Source: Saccharothrix syringae
GTDB taxonomy: Bacteria; Actinomycetota; Actinomycetes; Mycobacteriales; Pseudonocardiaceae
Direction: 5' to 3'
DNA: 64,000 nucleotides
Assembly: GCF_009498035.1 (NCBI RefSeq)
Contig: NZ_CP034550.1
Location: forward strand, 3,658,001 to 3,722,000
This document shows, piece by piece, positions 49,801 to 57,225 of this stretch. Under the pieces are notes generated by a model. It saw only the letters and a list, made by a program, of their open reading frames with translations. It made no database searches and was not told the DNA's origin. A program made the position numbers and the translations under genes. Position 1 is the stretch's first letter. Each line of letters opens with the position of its first letter.

Positions 49801-52026
49801 CAGGCCGAGGTGCTGCACGTCGAGGAGCAGGTGCGCGGCCGGGTCGAGCGGCTGGCCGCCGAGCGGGCGTGGGGGCACGCGGTGTCGCCGGAGCGGCTGT
49901 CCGGCAAGGCCCGCGCCGACCTGCTCCAGTACGCCCAGCTGGTCAAGCTGCTCGGCAAGGGCACCGGCGCCTACGCCCACCAGCGCCGGGCCGACATCAA
50001 GGCGGCCATGGACCGCTGCCGCCCGGCCGTGCCGGTGTGGATCATGCCCGTCTACCGGATCGCCGAGCAGTTCCGCGTCCGGCCGGACATGTTCGACGTC
50101 GTGGTCGTCGACGAGGCGTCCCAGGCGGGCCTGGAGGCGACGTTCCTGCAGTACCTCGCGCCCAAGATCGTGGTCATCGGCGACGACAAGCAGGTCTCGC
50201 CCACGGCCGTGGGCACCGACCAGCAGCAGTTGCGCGACCTCGCCGAGCAGTACCTGTGGGACGACCCGTACCGGGCGTCGTGGCAGGACCCCAAGCGGAG
50301 CCTGTTCGACGAGGCGAAGATGCGCTTCGAGGGCATGACCACGCTCGTCGAGCACCGGCGCTGCGTGCCCGAGATCATCGGCTTCTCCAACCGGATCGCC
50401 TACGAGCCCGACGGCATCCGGCTGGTGCCCGTGCGCCAGTACGGCGCGGACCGCCTGGAACCGGTCAAGCCGGTGTTCCTCGCCGACGGCTACGAGCGCG
50501 GCGTGACCGACAAGGTCAACCCGGTCGAGGCGGACGCCGTCGTCGACCAGGTCGAGAAGTGCATCGCCGACCCGCGGTACGACGGGATGACGTTCGGCGT
50601 CGTCTCGCTGCTCGGCCGCGCCCAGGCGAAGCGGATCGAGAAGCGGCTGCTGGAGCGCATCCCGCCGGAGGAGTGGAAGGCGCGCGACCTGCGGTGCGGC
50701 GACTCGGCGGACTTCCAGGGCTCCGAGCGCGACGTGGTGTTCCTGTCGATGGTCAAGGCCGCGGAGCCCGGCAAGCGGATCGGCTCGCTGACCCAGGACC
50801 TGTACGTCCAGCGCTTCAACGTCGCCGCGTCGCGGGCCAAGGACCAGATGTGGGTGTTCCACTCGCTGCGCCTGTCCGACCTCGGCAACCCCGAGGACAT
50901 GCGGTTCCAGCTGCTGGACTACTGCTACGCGGTGGCCGGGCGCGCGGACGGCGTGGACGGGGCGGGGCGTTCGGTCGTGCCCGAGGACCGGCGGGTGGAG
51001 CCGTTCGACTCGCTGTTCGAGCAGCGGGTGTTCAACCGGCTCGTCGACCGCGGCTACAGCGTCGTCCCCCAGTTCCCGGCCGAGGGCTACCGGATCGACC
51101 TGGTGGTCGTGGGCGCCCGGGCCAGGCTGGCGGTCGAGTGCGACGGTGACGCCTGGCACGGGCCCGAGGCGTACGAGCGCGACCTGGCCCGGCAGCGCGA
51201 CCTGGAGCGGTGCGGGTGGCGGTTCTTCCGCATCCGCGAGTCGGAGTTCTACGCCGACCGGCCGGCGGTGCTGGCCCGGTTGTGGGAGGCGTTGCACGAG
51301 CTGGACGTCCACCCGTCGGGGTGGACGTCCGAGGGGGACGAACCGGTGGCCGCGGCACCTCTCCCGCGGGTGGCGGTCGAACCCGGGCCGGTTGTCGTCG
51401 AGCCGGTTGTCGTTGAGCCGGTCATCGCCGAGCCGGTCGTTCCGGAGCGGTTCGTGCGCGCACCGGTCGCGGTCGAGCCGGTCGCGGTGCCGGCACCCGC
51501 CGCGGCCGGGGGACCGGCGGAGTCCGTGCTCGCCGCGTACGCGCAGTTCACCGGAACCGTGGTCCAGGTCGCCGAGGCATCGCGGCGGGACCTGCTCGAC
51601 GGCCTGGTGCGCATCGTCGAGGCGGAGGGACCGGTGCTGGGCGGGCGGCTGCACACCGCCTACGTCCGGGCTTCGGGTGCCATCAGGGTCACCAAGCTGG
51701 TCGCGGGCGAGCTGAACAAGGCGATCGCCCAGGCGGTGCGCGAGGGACGGCTCGTCGAGGACGACCCGCTCGGCGAGGGCGGCGTCAAACCGCGCACGTA
51801 CCGGCTGCCCGGCCAACCGGAGGTCCGGATGCGCCACCTGGGACCGCGCTCCCTGGACGAGGTGCCCCCGGCGGAGCTGGCCGCGCTGCTCGACCACGTC
51901 GCCGAGCGGGACGGGAACCCCGGCGGGGAGGCGTTGCAGCGCGCCGTGCTGGAACTGCTCGGCCTGAAGCGGCTCACCGACAACGTCAAGAACCGCTTCG
52001 CCGCCGTCCGCGCCCTCATGTCCTGA
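46897..52026 (+). CDS. SF1 helicase with C-terminal Vsr/DUF559-type nuclease, candidate phage defence
   Basis: A 1709-residue protein. The N-terminal ~370 residues are of uncertain fold. Helicase motifs: P-loop QGPPGTGKTHTVAALL (about 384-399), a long insertion (about 400-1060), Walker B VVVDEASQAG (about 1068), VVIGDDKQVSP, EHRRCVPEIIGFSN, and UvrD_C-type DFQGSERDVVFLSMV and RFNVAASRAKDQMWV. A PD-(D/E)XK-like nuclease follows (about 1369-1458): FEQRVFNRLVDRGY, RIDLVVV, AVECDGDAWHG, with WRFFRIRESEF at the end. A ~150-residue C-terminal winged-helix-like region (GPVLGGRLHTAYV...) resembles the DUF3320 position. The order matches the DUF4011-helicase-Vsr-DUF3320 type of single-gene anti-phage proteins. 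GTG 46897 has a GGAAGGGGGGG site. Confidence 0.85.
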   Translation: MADNDAAPDPRDKRVDRAVRLFRFLARGQQLKSNPPRTTDSYDSVLWFAQLPEHPAIRAAHREDAPEPGAALLAVERVAHQEPPEPGAELKPWLDGGWDDPGTPPRLRESIGEGERRTALDDVPEVRDAHVEWEARWSAWAERERTDQPARDVYNELFSAYVTAAGHAEELELVVGVGCLSWAPPGHHVVRRHLVTVPAVVHFDDGTGRLALRQTEAADGLTVELDMLDPGRVANPQHVAQIRDEAREATAAVLDREVVGGVLRRLVHALDGDAAYLDEDDPQKPGAHAVAAFAPALVLRRRSRQGIVDILDSVAGQIEESGGVPDGLLPLVDPDHRPVAERSPEPGALVELDADPFLPLPVNDRQLRVLTQVDAKAQTLVQGPPGTGKTHTVAALLSHLLAQGKRVLVTAQTDRALKEVRAKLPEAIAPLAVSVVGSSRSDLADLKVAVERISHVAGEYDAEAARRAVEDHLVAIEDLRRRRAGLYRRLLDARGEEVAGHEVGDYRGTLAAIARRVEAERERFGWVADLVAVNGVGPSPVPARDIVEWHRAVLDDALNADEPESRLKLLPPADVPTPEEFFALVTAERQAIAAEEGHGSLTRHTAFDAVRRLDQRTRTVLRQRLNGFAREAEDLSRRREEWMDDALSDVLAGRANHWRSRGNQVAQLVGRVSPLVDRLGPLTEVRVGTADTGALVALAGVLRAHVGDGGKLKTNPDGSPRTGAFAPRAVKQAQPLFQAVRVNGLPPTTADQLDAFLVWAEATRALDALDRAWPDSVRIPAEDTLSERLQWHVTELAQLRRVLALGEALETEERGLAGLGLPRPNWTDLDAVQTYARLVDAAAASDARTAATVPLLEVVRTAAEVARWADAAPCVKHLERAAEERDHETYAVAHHRLVRLAEVVGLVRRRDGIAAALARLLPGVHEAVSADPRDPAWAERLADWDAAWAWAVARAWVLGRGTEDVNALQAEVLHVEEQVRGRVERLAAERAWGHAVSPERLSGKARADLLQYAQLVKLLGKGTGAYAHQRRADIKAAMDRCRPAVPVWIMPVYRIAEQFRVRPDMFDVVVVDEASQAGLEATFLQYLAPKIVVIGDDKQVSPTAVGTDQQQLRDLAEQYLWDDPYRASWQDPKRSLFDEAKMRFEGMTTLVEHRRCVPEIIGFSNRIAYEPDGIRLVPVRQYGADRLEPVKPVFLADGYERGVTDKVNPVEADAVVDQVEKCIADPRYDGMTFGVVSLLGRAQAKRIEKRLLERIPPEEWKARDLRCGDSADFQGSERDVVFLSMVKAAEPGKRIGSLTQDLYVQRFNVAASRAKDQMWVFHSLRLSDLGNPEDMRFQLLDYCYAVAGRADGVDGAGRSVVPEDRRVEPFDSLFEQRVFNRLVDRGYSVVPQFPAEGYRIDLVVVGARARLAVECDGDAWHGPEAYERDLARQRDLERCGWRFFRIRESEFYADRPAVLARLWEALHELDVHPSGWTSEGDEPVAAAPLPRVAVEPGPVVVEPVVVEPVIAEPVVPERFVRAPVAVEPVAVPAPAAAGGPAESVLAAYAQFTGTVVQVAEASRRDLLDGLVRIVEAEGPVLGGRLHTAYVRASGAIRVTKLVAGELNKAIAQAVREGRLVEDDPLGEGGVKPRTYRLPGQPEVRMRHLGPRSLDEVPPAELAALLDHVAERDGNPGGEALQRAVLELLGLKRLTDNVKNRFAAVRALMS

Positions 52027-52035
52027 CGGCACGGC

Positions 52036-52071
52036 TCACCACCCCCGGGCGTGACCGCCCGGGGGTGGTGA
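52036..52071. terminator. Terminator between helicase and convergent DeoR gene
   Basis: A perfect 16-bp inverted repeat (52036-52051, tcaccacccccgggcg; 52056-52071) with a TGAC loop, in the 77-bp gap between convergent genes. Confidence 0.88.
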
Positions 52072-52103
52072 CCGATCCCGGGGACCGGGCGTGAGGGCTG
52101 TCG

Positions 52104-52850
52104 TCAGGCGTGGATGACCGGCACCTCCAGCGCCCGCACCGTCGGGTCGTCCTCGCCCGCGTCGGTGATCACCCCGGCGACCTCGGCCGGCGGCAGCACG
52201 GCGAACCGGGAGGCCGCGCCGATCTTCTCCGAACTCGCCAGCACGTAGGTGTCGGCGGCCTGGTGGGCCAGGGCGCGCTTCATCGCGGCCTCGTCGGCGT
52301 CGCCGGTGGTCAGCCCCGCCTCGGGGTGGACGCCGGTCACGCCGAGGAGGAAGAGGTCGGCGTGCACGGCGCGCGCGGCTTCCGCGGCGGCGGCGCCGCA
52401 GGCGACCATCGAGTGCTTGAACAGGCGTCCGCCGATCAGGTAGACCTCCACGTCCCGGTGGTCGGCCAGCGCGCTCGCCACGGTCGGGCTGTGCGTCACG
52501 ACGGTGGCCCGCAGGTCGACGGGCAGCGCGCGGACGACGGCCAGCGCGGTGGTGCCGCCGTCGAGGATCGTGGTGCTGCCCGGTTCGACCAGCCTGGCCG
52601 CGGCGGCCGCCACCCGCTGCTTGCCGGTCACCGAGACGTCCTGCCGCGCGGCGTAGTCGACGATCGCGGGCGACGCCGGCAGCGCACCGCCGTACACGCG
52701 CTGGCACAGGCCCGCCGCCGCCAGTTCGCGCAGGTCGCGGCGGATGCTGTCCTCGGACATGCCCAGCTCGGCGGCCAGGTCCTTGGCGATGATCCGGCCG
52801 TCCGTGCGCAGGCGTTCGAGCAGCAGGTCACGGCGTTGAGCGGCCAGCAT
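52104..52850 (-). CDS. DeoR/GlpR-family transcriptional repressor
   Basis: A 248-residue regulator. The N-terminal HTH (QRRDLLLERLRTDGRIIAKD, SEDSIRRDLRELAAAGL) is followed by the DeoR C-terminal sugar-phosphate-sensing domain (LDGGTTALAVVRAL, VVTHSPTVASAL, LIGGRLFKHSMVACG, DADEAAMKRALA). Members sense phosphorylated sugars and repress nearby catabolic genes. ATG 52850 has GGAGGAACGTGC upstream. It is divergent from the DUF4406 gene, with only about 50 bp between starts, so both promoters probably share one operator. Confidence 0.9.
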   Translation of the reverse strand: MLAAQRRDLLLERLRTDGRIIAKDLAAELGMSEDSIRRDLRELAAAGLCQRVYGGALPASPAIVDYAARQDVSVTGKQRVAAAAARLVEPGSTTILDGGTTALAVVRALPVDLRATVVTHSPTVASALADHRDVEVYLIGGRLFKHSMVACGAAAAEAARAVHADLFLLGVTGVHPEAGLTTGDADEAAMKRALAHQAADTYVLASSEKIGAASRFAVLPPAEVAGVITDAGEDDPTVRALEVPVIHA

Positions 52851-52863
52851 GCACGTTCCTCCT

Positions 52864-52892
52864 TGTTTCTTCCGACTCTTGCACAGTATGGT
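52864..52892 (+). promoter_or_regulatory. Promoter of the DUF4406 gene, possibly leaderless
   Basis: TTGTTT (52864-52869), a 17-bp spacer and GTATGG/TATGGT (-10, 52887-52892) place the transcription start at about 52899, the A of the ATG at 52900. No Shine-Dalgarno precedes that ATG, consistent with a leaderless mRNA. Confidence 0.5.
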
Positions 52893-52899
52893 CGACGCC

Positions 52900-53262
52900 A
52901 TGATGATCCTGATCGCCGGCCCCTACCGCTCGGGCACCGGGGACGACCCGGAACTGATGGCCCGCAACCTGGCCCGGCTGGAGGAGGCGGCGTGGCCGGT
53001 CTTCCGCAGCGGGCACGTGCCCGTGATCGGGGAGTGGATCGCGCTGCCCGTGCTGCGCGGCGCGGGCGGCACGGGACCGACCGACCCGGTCGCCGAGGGG
53101 ATCATGTACCCCACCGCGCAACGCCTGCTGGAGCACTGCGACGCGGTGCTCCGCCTGCCGGGTCGGTCCACCGGGGCCGACCAGGACGTGCGGATCGCGG
53201 AGGAACGCGGCCTGCCGGTGTACCACCGGGTCGAGGACATCCCCGGTTACCGACCGGCCTAG
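52900..53262 (+). CDS. DUF4406-type protein (nucleoside deoxyribosyltransferase-like fold)
   Basis: A 120-residue protein starting MMILIAGPYRSGTGDDP, the IAGPYR(S/T) nucleotide-sugar binding loop of the DUF4406/nucleoside 2-deoxyribosyltransferase superfamily. GEWIALPVL and QRLLEHCDAVLRLPGRSTGADQDVRIAEERGLPVY (cut here as CDAVLRLPGRSTGADQDV) match the conserved D-x-G/S loop and Glu region. The substrate is unknown. It is divergent from the DeoR gene, suggesting a sugar- or nucleoside-responsive pair. ATG 52900 or 52903; ATG 52888 is an in-frame alternative that would overlap the proposed -10 box. Confidence 0.75.
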   Translation: MMILIAGPYRSGTGDDPELMARNLARLEEAAWPVFRSGHVPVIGEWIALPVLRGAGGTGPTDPVAEGIMYPTAQRLLEHCDAVLRLPGRSTGADQDVRIAEERGLPVYHRVEDIPGYRPA

Positions 53263-53506
53263 AAGGCGACCGGCAGCCCACCGGGGGTGCGGACCAGGTG
53301 CAGCCGCAGACCCCGGAACCATCGGGAGTGGGAGGCGCGGTAGCCGCACTCGGCCCCCACCCGGCCAGGGTGACCAGCTCCGCGTCGGTCAACAGGGGCT
53401 GGAGACCGACCTCCGGGCGCCACGGCGCCAGGTGCGGCGCGTCCTTCAGCAGGTCGCCGGTCCTGACGCAGAGTGCGGTCGCGAGGGTGTCCACGTCGGT
53501 CGTCAC
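53262..53506 (-). pseudogene. IS982-family transposase remnant
   Basis: The fragment begins (GTG 53506) TTDVDTLATALCVRTGD, continues LLTDAELVTLA, the N-terminal signature of IS982 transposases. After a frame break and missing sequence it resumes ASHSRWFRGLRLHLV and TPGGLPVAF, a mid-protein segment of the same family with its DDE-region context. Only about 80 of ~300 residues remain. No terminal inverted repeats were recognised. It marks a decayed insertion between the DUF4406 gene and the second sigma operon. Confidence 0.75.
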
Positions 53507-53604
53507 AACCCGTACATCGACACCCTCGCCCCACGTCTCCAGGCGCCTACCCCTCGGACTCGCTCATCCGGGGCACGACCGGTGGCCGGCCACCGCGAAC
53601 CTCG

Positions 53605-54390
53605 TCACCACTCGTCGGAGGTGACGATCGCCTTCATCTGGTCGAGGGTCAGCGGCGGTTGCGGCGCGTAGATCTCACCGCCGGGCGAGTTGACCACAGC
53701 GCCCATGGGGTCCTCCTGGTTGCCGACGTGCAGGAGGACCGTCGTCCCGTCGGGCCGCTCGAGGCACGCCAGGTACGACACCGCGCCGGCATCCGGCCGC
53801 GCGGTCCCGGTCGCCAGCCGGGAGCCGTCGGGCAGCGTGCTGACATCGCAGTCCTGCGTGCGGGAAAGGCGGCACCACTCGGTGGGCTCGGCACCGCCGG
53901 GGTGGATCGTCAGGGAGAAGCTCCCGGTCACGCCCGCGGAGGTCAGGGTCCCGCCGATCAGCGCACTGCTGTCCGGGTCCCCCGGCTGCGGTGTCAAGAC
54001 CGTGACCGTCTCCGGTTGCGGGTTGTTCGACGGGGAAGCCCCCGGCACGGTGATCTTCGTGGTCGCCTCGAACGTCGCGGTGCTGCCGAGCACCGCCCTG
54101 AACCGGGCGATCAGGTCGTCCGGCGAGGCGGGGACCGGGCTGCGCGTCGCGGTCGTGGGCGGTGCGGTCGACGAGGTGGCCTGCGGGTCGGCGGCGTGCG
54201 TGCCGGGGTCGCCCGGCACCAGCCACACCGCACCCGCGACCAGGCCCGCCACCGCGACGACGGTGGCCGCGACGGGTACCAGCCGCCCGGTCCGGCGCGG
54301 CCGCGCGACCGGGGCCGTGCTCACGGCCGCGGCGTCGGCGCGCCGCTCCAGCTCGGCGAAGGCATCGTGGAGGGTTCGCAGGTCACTCAT
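53605..54390 (-). CDS. Membrane-anchored anti-sigma candidate of the second SigE-type pair
   Basis: A 261-residue protein. A short cytoplasmic N terminus (SDLRTLHDAFAELERRADAAAV), one transmembrane helix (about 36-57, LVPVAATVVAVAGLVAGAVWL), a Thr/Pro/Ser-rich linker and a ~160-residue outer domain with two cysteines (WCRLSRTQDCDV). The ATG overlaps the sigma factor's TGA. It has the same design as 45542-46609 but little sequence identity by eye. Likely it holds the sigma factor at the membrane until a signal arrives. Confidence 0.7.
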   Translation of the reverse strand: MSDLRTLHDAFAELERRADAAAVSTAPVARPRRTGRLVPVAATVVAVAGLVAGAVWLVPGDPGTHAADPQATSSTAPPTTATRSPVPASPDDLIARFRAVLGSTATFEATTKITVPGASPSNNPQPETVTVLTPQPGDPDSSALIGGTLTSAGVTGSFSLTIHPGGAEPTEWCRLSRTQDCDVSTLPDGSRLATGTARPDAGAVSYLACLERPDGTTVLLHVGNQEDPMGAVVNSPGGEIYAPQPPLTLDQMKAIVTSDEW

Positions 54391-54878
54391 GAGGTCTCCT
54401 GGAAGTCGGGGACGCCGGCGGTGAGGTCGATGCGCAGGGCGTTGAGCGCCCGGTGGACCTGGCTGCGCACGGTCGGTTCCCGGCACCCCAGCTGCGCGGC
54501 GATCTCCTTGTCGGACAGCCCCGCGTAGTAGCGCAGGACCACGGCCGCGCGCTGCTTCCGGGGCAGGCCGGCGAGGCGGCGGATCATCGCGTCCCGCTCG
54601 GCCCGCTCGTCCGCGCCGTCGGAGACCACCACCGGCCCGACCTCGGCGCGCGGGGACGTGCGGGTCAGCCTCCTGCGCCAGGACAGGTACTCGTTGACGA
54701 CCATCCGCCGCACGTAGGCGTTCGGCTCGGCCATCCCCGAGATCCGCTCCCAGTGCTCGAACGCCCGGCCCAGCACGTCGCTCACCAGGTCCTCGGCCAG
54801 CCACGTCCGGCAGGTCAGGACCGTGGCGAACCGCATCAGCGCGGGACGCTGCCTTGCCACGTACTCGGCAAACTCCAT
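54387..54878 (-). CDS. SigE-family ECF sigma factor, second copy
   Basis: A 163-residue SigE-like sigma factor: MEFAEYVARQRPALMRFATV with region 2 LAEDLVSDVLGRAFEHWERI, and region 4 LAGLPRKQRAAVVLRYYAGL, then SDKEIAAQLGCREPTVRSQV. ATG 54878 is preceded by GGGAGTGGCC. The upstream region has an ccgca/tgcgg inverted repeat around 54909-54925. Paired with the membrane protein at 53605. Confidence 0.9.
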   Translation of the reverse strand: MEFAEYVARQRPALMRFATVLTCRTWLAEDLVSDVLGRAFEHWERISGMAEPNAYVRRMVVNEYLSWRRRLTRTSPRAEVGPVVVSDGADERAERDAMIRRLAGLPRKQRAAVVLRYYAGLSDKEIAAQLGCREPTVRSQVHRALNALRIDLTAGVPDFQETS

Positions 54879-54990
54879 CGGCCACTCCCGATCGTCGACC
54901 TCGATTCCGCACCCCTAATGCGGGAGTGACCCCTTTCGTTGCATCCGGGTCCCGCCACGGCTGCCGAGAACGTCGCCAACGGCCGGTCGA

Positions 54991-56109
54991 TCAGGCCGGG
55001 CGCACCGCTCGGGCACCCCGGATCGCGGTCACCAGGCCGGTCACCAGGTCCGCCCGTTCGACCATGCTGCCCACCAGCAGGTACTCGTGGTCGGCGTGCG
55101 CGCCGCCGCCGACGGCGCCGAGGCCGTCCAGGGTCGGCACGCCCAGCGCGGCCGTGAAGTTGCCGTCGCTGCCGCCCCCGACCGCCACGCCCGCCACGCC
55201 GGGCAGCAGCCGGCTCGCGATCGCGAACAGCCCCGCCGTGGCGGACTCGGGCATCGGTGGCCGGCCCACGCCGCCCCGCACCTCGATCCCGGCGCCCTCG
55301 ACGTGCGGGGTCAGGGCCGCGAACGCGGCTTCGACCCGGTCCTGCTCCGCGATCGTCTCGACCCGGACGTCGACCACGACCGAGGCCCGCGCGGGCACGA
55401 CGTTGCCCTGCGTGCCGGCCGCCGCGACGGTCGGGGTGACCGTGGTGCCCGCCCCGGGACGGCTCAGCGCCTCGATCCGGAGCACCTGGTGGGCGGCTTC
55501 GACCAGGGCGTTGACCCCGGCTTCGGGTTCCAGACCGGCGTGCGAGGCCCGGCCGGTGATCAGCACCTCGAACGTGCCGCACCCCTTGCGGCCGGTCTTC
55601 AGCCCACCGCCGTCGGCCGCGCCCTCGCACACCAGCACCGCCCCGCACGCCAGCGCGCGCTCCTCGACGAGGGCCCGCGAGGTGGGGGAGCCGTTCTCCT
55701 CGTCGCAGGTCACCAGGACCTCGACCCCGGTCAGGTCGTCCAGCGCGGCCAGGCCGTGGACCGCCTGCACCAGGCCGCCGAGCATGTCGAAGACGCCGGG
55801 GCCGGTCACCCGCCCGTCCTCGACCGCGAACGGGCGGCGCGCCAGGGTGCCGAGCGGGAACACCGTGTCGTGGTGCCCGAGGACCAGCACCCGCGGCTCG
55901 CCGCCACCCGACCAGTGGACGTGCGGGCCCGCCGGCCCCTCGACGAGCGCGGCCCGGCCGCCGAGGCGCCTTTCGAGGACACCGACGACCGCGGCGGCCG
56001 ACGCCGCCAACGCGACCGGGTCACCCGAGGGGGACTCGACCTCGACGAGGGTCCTGAGGTCGTCGAGCATCGCGTCGACGGAAACCGGAACGGCCTGGTG
56101 CGTGACCAC
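54991..56109 (-). CDS. M20-family metallopeptidase (carboxypeptidase G2-like)
   Basis: The product is 372 residues with all M20 dizinc ligands in place: GHHDTVFPLG (His plus catalytic Asp), GPGVFDMLGG (bridging Asp), CDEENGSPTSRA (catalytic Glu pair), CEGA (Glu) and HADHEYLLVG (C-terminal His). The dimerisation domain starts around 180 (GRASHAGLEPEAG). Relatives hydrolyse N-acyl or glutamyl amides. The start is GTG 56109. It lies 46 bp from the convergently oriented... same-strand CBM2-like gene, so read-through from that gene is possible. Confidence 0.9.
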   Translation of the reverse strand: MVTHQAVPVSVDAMLDDLRTLVEVESPSGDPVALAASAAAVVGVLERRLGGRAALVEGPAGPHVHWSGGGEPRVLVLGHHDTVFPLGTLARRPFAVEDGRVTGPGVFDMLGGLVQAVHGLAALDDLTGVEVLVTCDEENGSPTSRALVEERALACGAVLVCEGAADGGGLKTGRKGCGTFEVLITGRASHAGLEPEAGVNALVEAAHQVLRIEALSRPGAGTTVTPTVAAAGTQGNVVPARASVVVDVRVETIAEQDRVEAAFAALTPHVEGAGIEVRGGVGRPPMPESATAGLFAIASRLLPGVAGVAVGGGSDGNFTAALGVPTLDGLGAVGGGAHADHEYLLVGSMVERADLVTGLVTAIRGARAVRPA

Positions 56110-56154
56110 GGTGCGACGATAGCCCGCGGTGCGGCGCCCCCGGCCCGTCCGGGG

Positions 56155-56568
56155 TCAGGCCGTGCAGGGGACGTCCTTGAGGGTGACGCCGGAGACGGTG
56201 ACGCCGGTCGGGGTGGCGTTGCTCCCGTTGAACACGATGTTGGCGCGTCGGCCGACGGCCAGGTTCGGGAGCCAGTCGGGGGCGGTGACGTGGATGTGGC
56301 CGCTGCGGGTGAGGAACCGGCCGCCCGAGGTGGTCTGGATGAGGACGCCGGTGGGCAGGTCGAACTCGACCCACCAGCCGTTCGCCGGGTCCGGGCCGGT
56401 GTTCGTCACGGTCAGCGTGGCCGAGAAGCCGCCGGCGAAGTTGGCGGCGGTGTAGTCGAAGTGGCAGTCGGCCTGCGCGGGGGCCGGGGCGGCGTCGGCG
56501 CCGGTGGTCAGGGCGAGCACGCCGGCCACGGCGGGCAGGAGGGCGGACAGGGCGCGCTTGAGCTGCAT
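56155..56568 (-). CDS. Secreted single-domain CBM2-like protein, copy 2
   Basis: A 137-residue paralogue of 38138-38569. The signal peptides are nearly the same (QLKRALSALLPAVAGVLALT); the mature domain has CHFDYTAANFAGGFSATLTV, TNTGPDPANGWWVEFDL, SGHIHVTAPDWLP and terminal VSGVTLKDVPC. Predicted fold and role are as for copy 1: an extracellular polysaccharide-binding module without an enzyme. Its divergence (roughly half of mature residues differ) shows the duplication is old, though non-coding similarity upstream is still visible. Confidence 0.8.
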   Translation of the reverse strand: MQLKRALSALLPAVAGVLALTTGADAAPAPAQADCHFDYTAANFAGGFSATLTVTNTGPDPANGWWVEFDLPTGVLIQTTSGGRFLTRSGHIHVTAPDWLPNLAVGRRANIVFNGSNATPTGVTVSGVTLKDVPCTA

Positions 56569-56720
56569 GTTCTCCTCCAGGGCGGGTTCTTCGGCGTGGT
56601 GGGGCCGGAACCCGGGCCGTGCCGGGGTGTCCCGCTCCCGCACCGATCGTCGTGCGGGAGGGCGGCGCACCCCAGGGCCACTACCCGCTCTCTCGTGGTG
56701 CACCACTTCGCCGGGGGCCC

Positions 56721-57182
56721 TCAGCGCCGATCCGGCAGCACGTCGTCGAGGGCTCCCGCGGGGAGGACCCGGGACGAGTTGTGCTCGCGGACGATCCGCC
56801 AGCCGCCCGGGGTGCGGCGCCAGACCAGCGAGGTCGTGGTGCGGATGTCCGTGGCGCCGTCCGGCGTGGTGACCCGCGCCACGAACACCAGGGTGGAGGC
56901 GGCCAGGTCGTGGCAGGCGATGACGTGCGGACCGTCGTCCACGGCGTGGTGCGCGGAGACCATCCCGCGGAACGCGGGCTCCCAGATCGCGCCGTACCCG
57001 GCGGCGGTCGTCGCCACCCGCTGCTCGGGGTCGAAGTCGTCGTAGAGGCGGACGTCGGGGGAGTCGGAGTCGTAGAACCCGCCGAAGGTGCGCTGGAAGT
57101 CGAACGGTGCGTCGCCCTCGTCGCGCTCCCAGCCGAACACCCACCGGTGGTGCAGGTCCGCGATCAGTTGTTCGTCGTTCAC
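56721..57182 (-). CDS. DUF4440/SnoaL-like NTF2-fold protein
   Basis: A 153-residue cone-like (NTF2) protein. It starts NDEQLIADLHHRWVFGWERDEG, has VRLYDDFDPEQRVATTAAGY, HHAVDDGPHVIACHDLAAST and ends with TTTSLVWRRTPGGWRIVREHNSS, the TxVWRRxxGGWRIxxEH hallmark of DUF4440/SnoaL_3. Function unknown; such proteins often act as small isomerases or binding proteins. It is the intact version of the remnant at 38.7 kb. Confidence 0.8.
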   Translation of the reverse strand: MNDEQLIADLHHRWVFGWERDEGDAPFDFQRTFGGFYDSDSPDVRLYDDFDPEQRVATTAAGYGAIWEPAFRGMVSAHHAVDDGPHVIACHDLAASTLVFVARVTTPDGATDIRTTTSLVWRRTPGGWRIVREHNSSRVLPAGALDDVLPDRR

Positions 57183-57225
57183 GGCTTCGACGCTAGGGCC
57201 GCGCGCGGCGCCCCGGGAGGGTGCG

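Noticed and set aside
46495..52032. 1845-codon open frame on the minus strand opposite the helicase gene
   Set aside because: It is an antisense shadow created by GC-rich codon bias; the translation is His/Arg/Gly/Val-rich without domains, while the plus strand encodes intact helicase motifs.
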